The notes beneath the pieces were generated by a model. The model was not told where the DNA came from and ran no database searches. It saw only the letters and a program-made list of their open reading frames with translations. Shown piece after piece: positions 63,627 through 64,000 of a stretch of DNA of 64,000 bases. The first letter of the stretch is position 1. The number at the start of each line of letters is the position of its first letter. This DNA is from Psychrobacter jeotgali (GTDB taxonomy: Bacteria > Pseudomonadota > Gammaproteobacteria > Pseudomonadales > Moraxellaceae), in NCBI RefSeq assembly GCF_904846315.1, contig NZ_CAJHAF010000001.1:1364001-1428000 (forward strand). Reading direction: 5' to 3'. The translations under genes were made by a program, and so were the position numbers.

Positions 63627-64000
63627 ATGGCTAAGCCAACTACTGAAACCACTCCTCTACCAGATTTTCCAGTCACTATCGTTCGTGAATTAGATGGTCA
63701 CTTTATTCATGATGACATCAACTTAAAGGAGTTAATTGAGAATACCCGAAAAGGACTGATTCTCTATTTTTATCCTAAGGATAATACCCCGGGCTGCACT
63801 ACCCAAGCGCTAGACTTTACCGAATACCTAAACACTTTTGATGATTTAGGCTACGACATCATTGGAGTCTCCCGCGACAGTGTTGAATCACACGAAAAAT
63901 TTATTGCCAAACATGACTTACATATTCCCCTTATTAGCGATAGCGATGAAAAACTCTGCCAGTACTTTGAGGTAATTAAAGAAAAGAACATGTACGGCAA
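63627..64000 (+). CDS. bcp: Thioredoxin-dependent peroxiredoxin, BCP/PrxQ type, 3'-truncated by window end
   Basis: Peroxide-reducing thiol enzyme; 124 codons are visible and the frame is still open at the window edge. The peroxidatic cysteine lies in DNTPGCTTQALDF near residue 55, within the conserved LILYFYPKDNTPGCTT region. The next conserved segment, IIGVSRDSVESHEKFIAKHDL, matches BCP-type peroxiredoxins, and PLISDSDEKLCQYF follows. The usual motif ends TTEA; here it is TTQA, and the resolving cysteine expected a few residues later is absent, so it may be of the one-cysteine kind. AAGGA (63615-63619) precedes the ATG. Confidence 0.93.
   Translation, partial: MAKPTTETTPLPDFPVTIVRELDGHFIHDDINLKELIENTRKGLILYFYPKDNTPGCTTQALDFTEYLNTFDDLGYDIIGVSRDSVESHEKFIAKHDLHIPLISDSDEKLCQYFEVIKEKNMYG

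Noticed and set aside
1..64000. CRISPR arrays, tRNA or rRNA genes, intact insertion sequences, prophage genes
   Set aside because: No regularly spaced repeats, cloverleaf-type sequences, transposase or phage proteins were found on either strand. Intergenic regions were read by eye, so a diverged tRNA-like element could be missed.

Overview
The window reads as a chromosomal segment of a Moraxellaceae gammaproteobacterium, most likely Psychrobacter. This rests on the AT-leaning sequence, the style of the proteins, a single LolF-type lipoprotein-release permease beside LolD, a cbb3 oxidase cluster, an O-succinylhomoserine sulfhydrylase and a ComEC competence protein. No rRNA, tRNA, CRISPR array, prophage or intact insertion sequence was found. 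About 53 genes are supported; the first (NCS1 permease) and last (peroxiredoxin) are cut by the window edges.

Region 1 (1-12.4 kb) looks like an accessory catabolic island. On the plus strand are an NCS1 permease (partial), a C69 dipeptidase and a BCCT transporter. Facing them on the minus strand is a second NCS1 permease followed by hyuB and hyuA (ATP-dependent hydantoinase/oxoprolinase subunits), an AraC regulator, a GNAT acetyltransferase and a DHCW-motif cupin. Region 2 (13.1-19.5 kb) is a four-glycosyltransferase operon (a processive membrane GT2, a GT4, a MurG/GT28-like enzyme and a GT2/GT7C) followed by a lipoprotein gene. Region 3 (19.8-25.1 kb, minus) holds an MltB-like transglycosylase, a MoxR ATPase with its CoxE-type VWA partner, a membrane protein and a YcgL protein.

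Region 4 (25.3-31.9 kb) is the glycine cleavage locus gcvT-gcvH-nitroreductase-gcvP. Its ~650-nt leader contains a tandem glycine riboswitch: both aptamers have the conserved core sequences and compensating P1 and P2 stems. The P3 arm of the second aptamer is greatly lengthened and carries at its tip one copy of a ~76-bp palindromic repeat. Two further copies lie at 19.6 kb and, inverted, at 28.8 kb just before gcvP. This riboswitch/repeat composite is the most unusual thing in the window.

Region 5 (32-53.5 kb) is mostly housekeeping: twin alpha/beta hydrolases, rnd, ybaB-recR, metZ, a lipoprotein phospholipase D-family enzyme, an MHS-type transporter, dusA, a CPBP protease, an SppA-like S49 peptidase, comEC with an apparently degenerate C-terminal domain, lolD-lolF and an SCP2 protein. 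Region 6 (54.4-60.5 kb) is the low-oxygen respiratory cluster ccoNOQP-ccoG-fixH, preceded by a 1-kb gap with a candidate ANR/FNR promoter and a strong 5'-UTR hairpin. The window closes with divergent ttcA and queC, a small secreted cysteine protein and a bcp-type peroxiredoxin.

All calls come from reading sequence and translations. No database or folding program was run.
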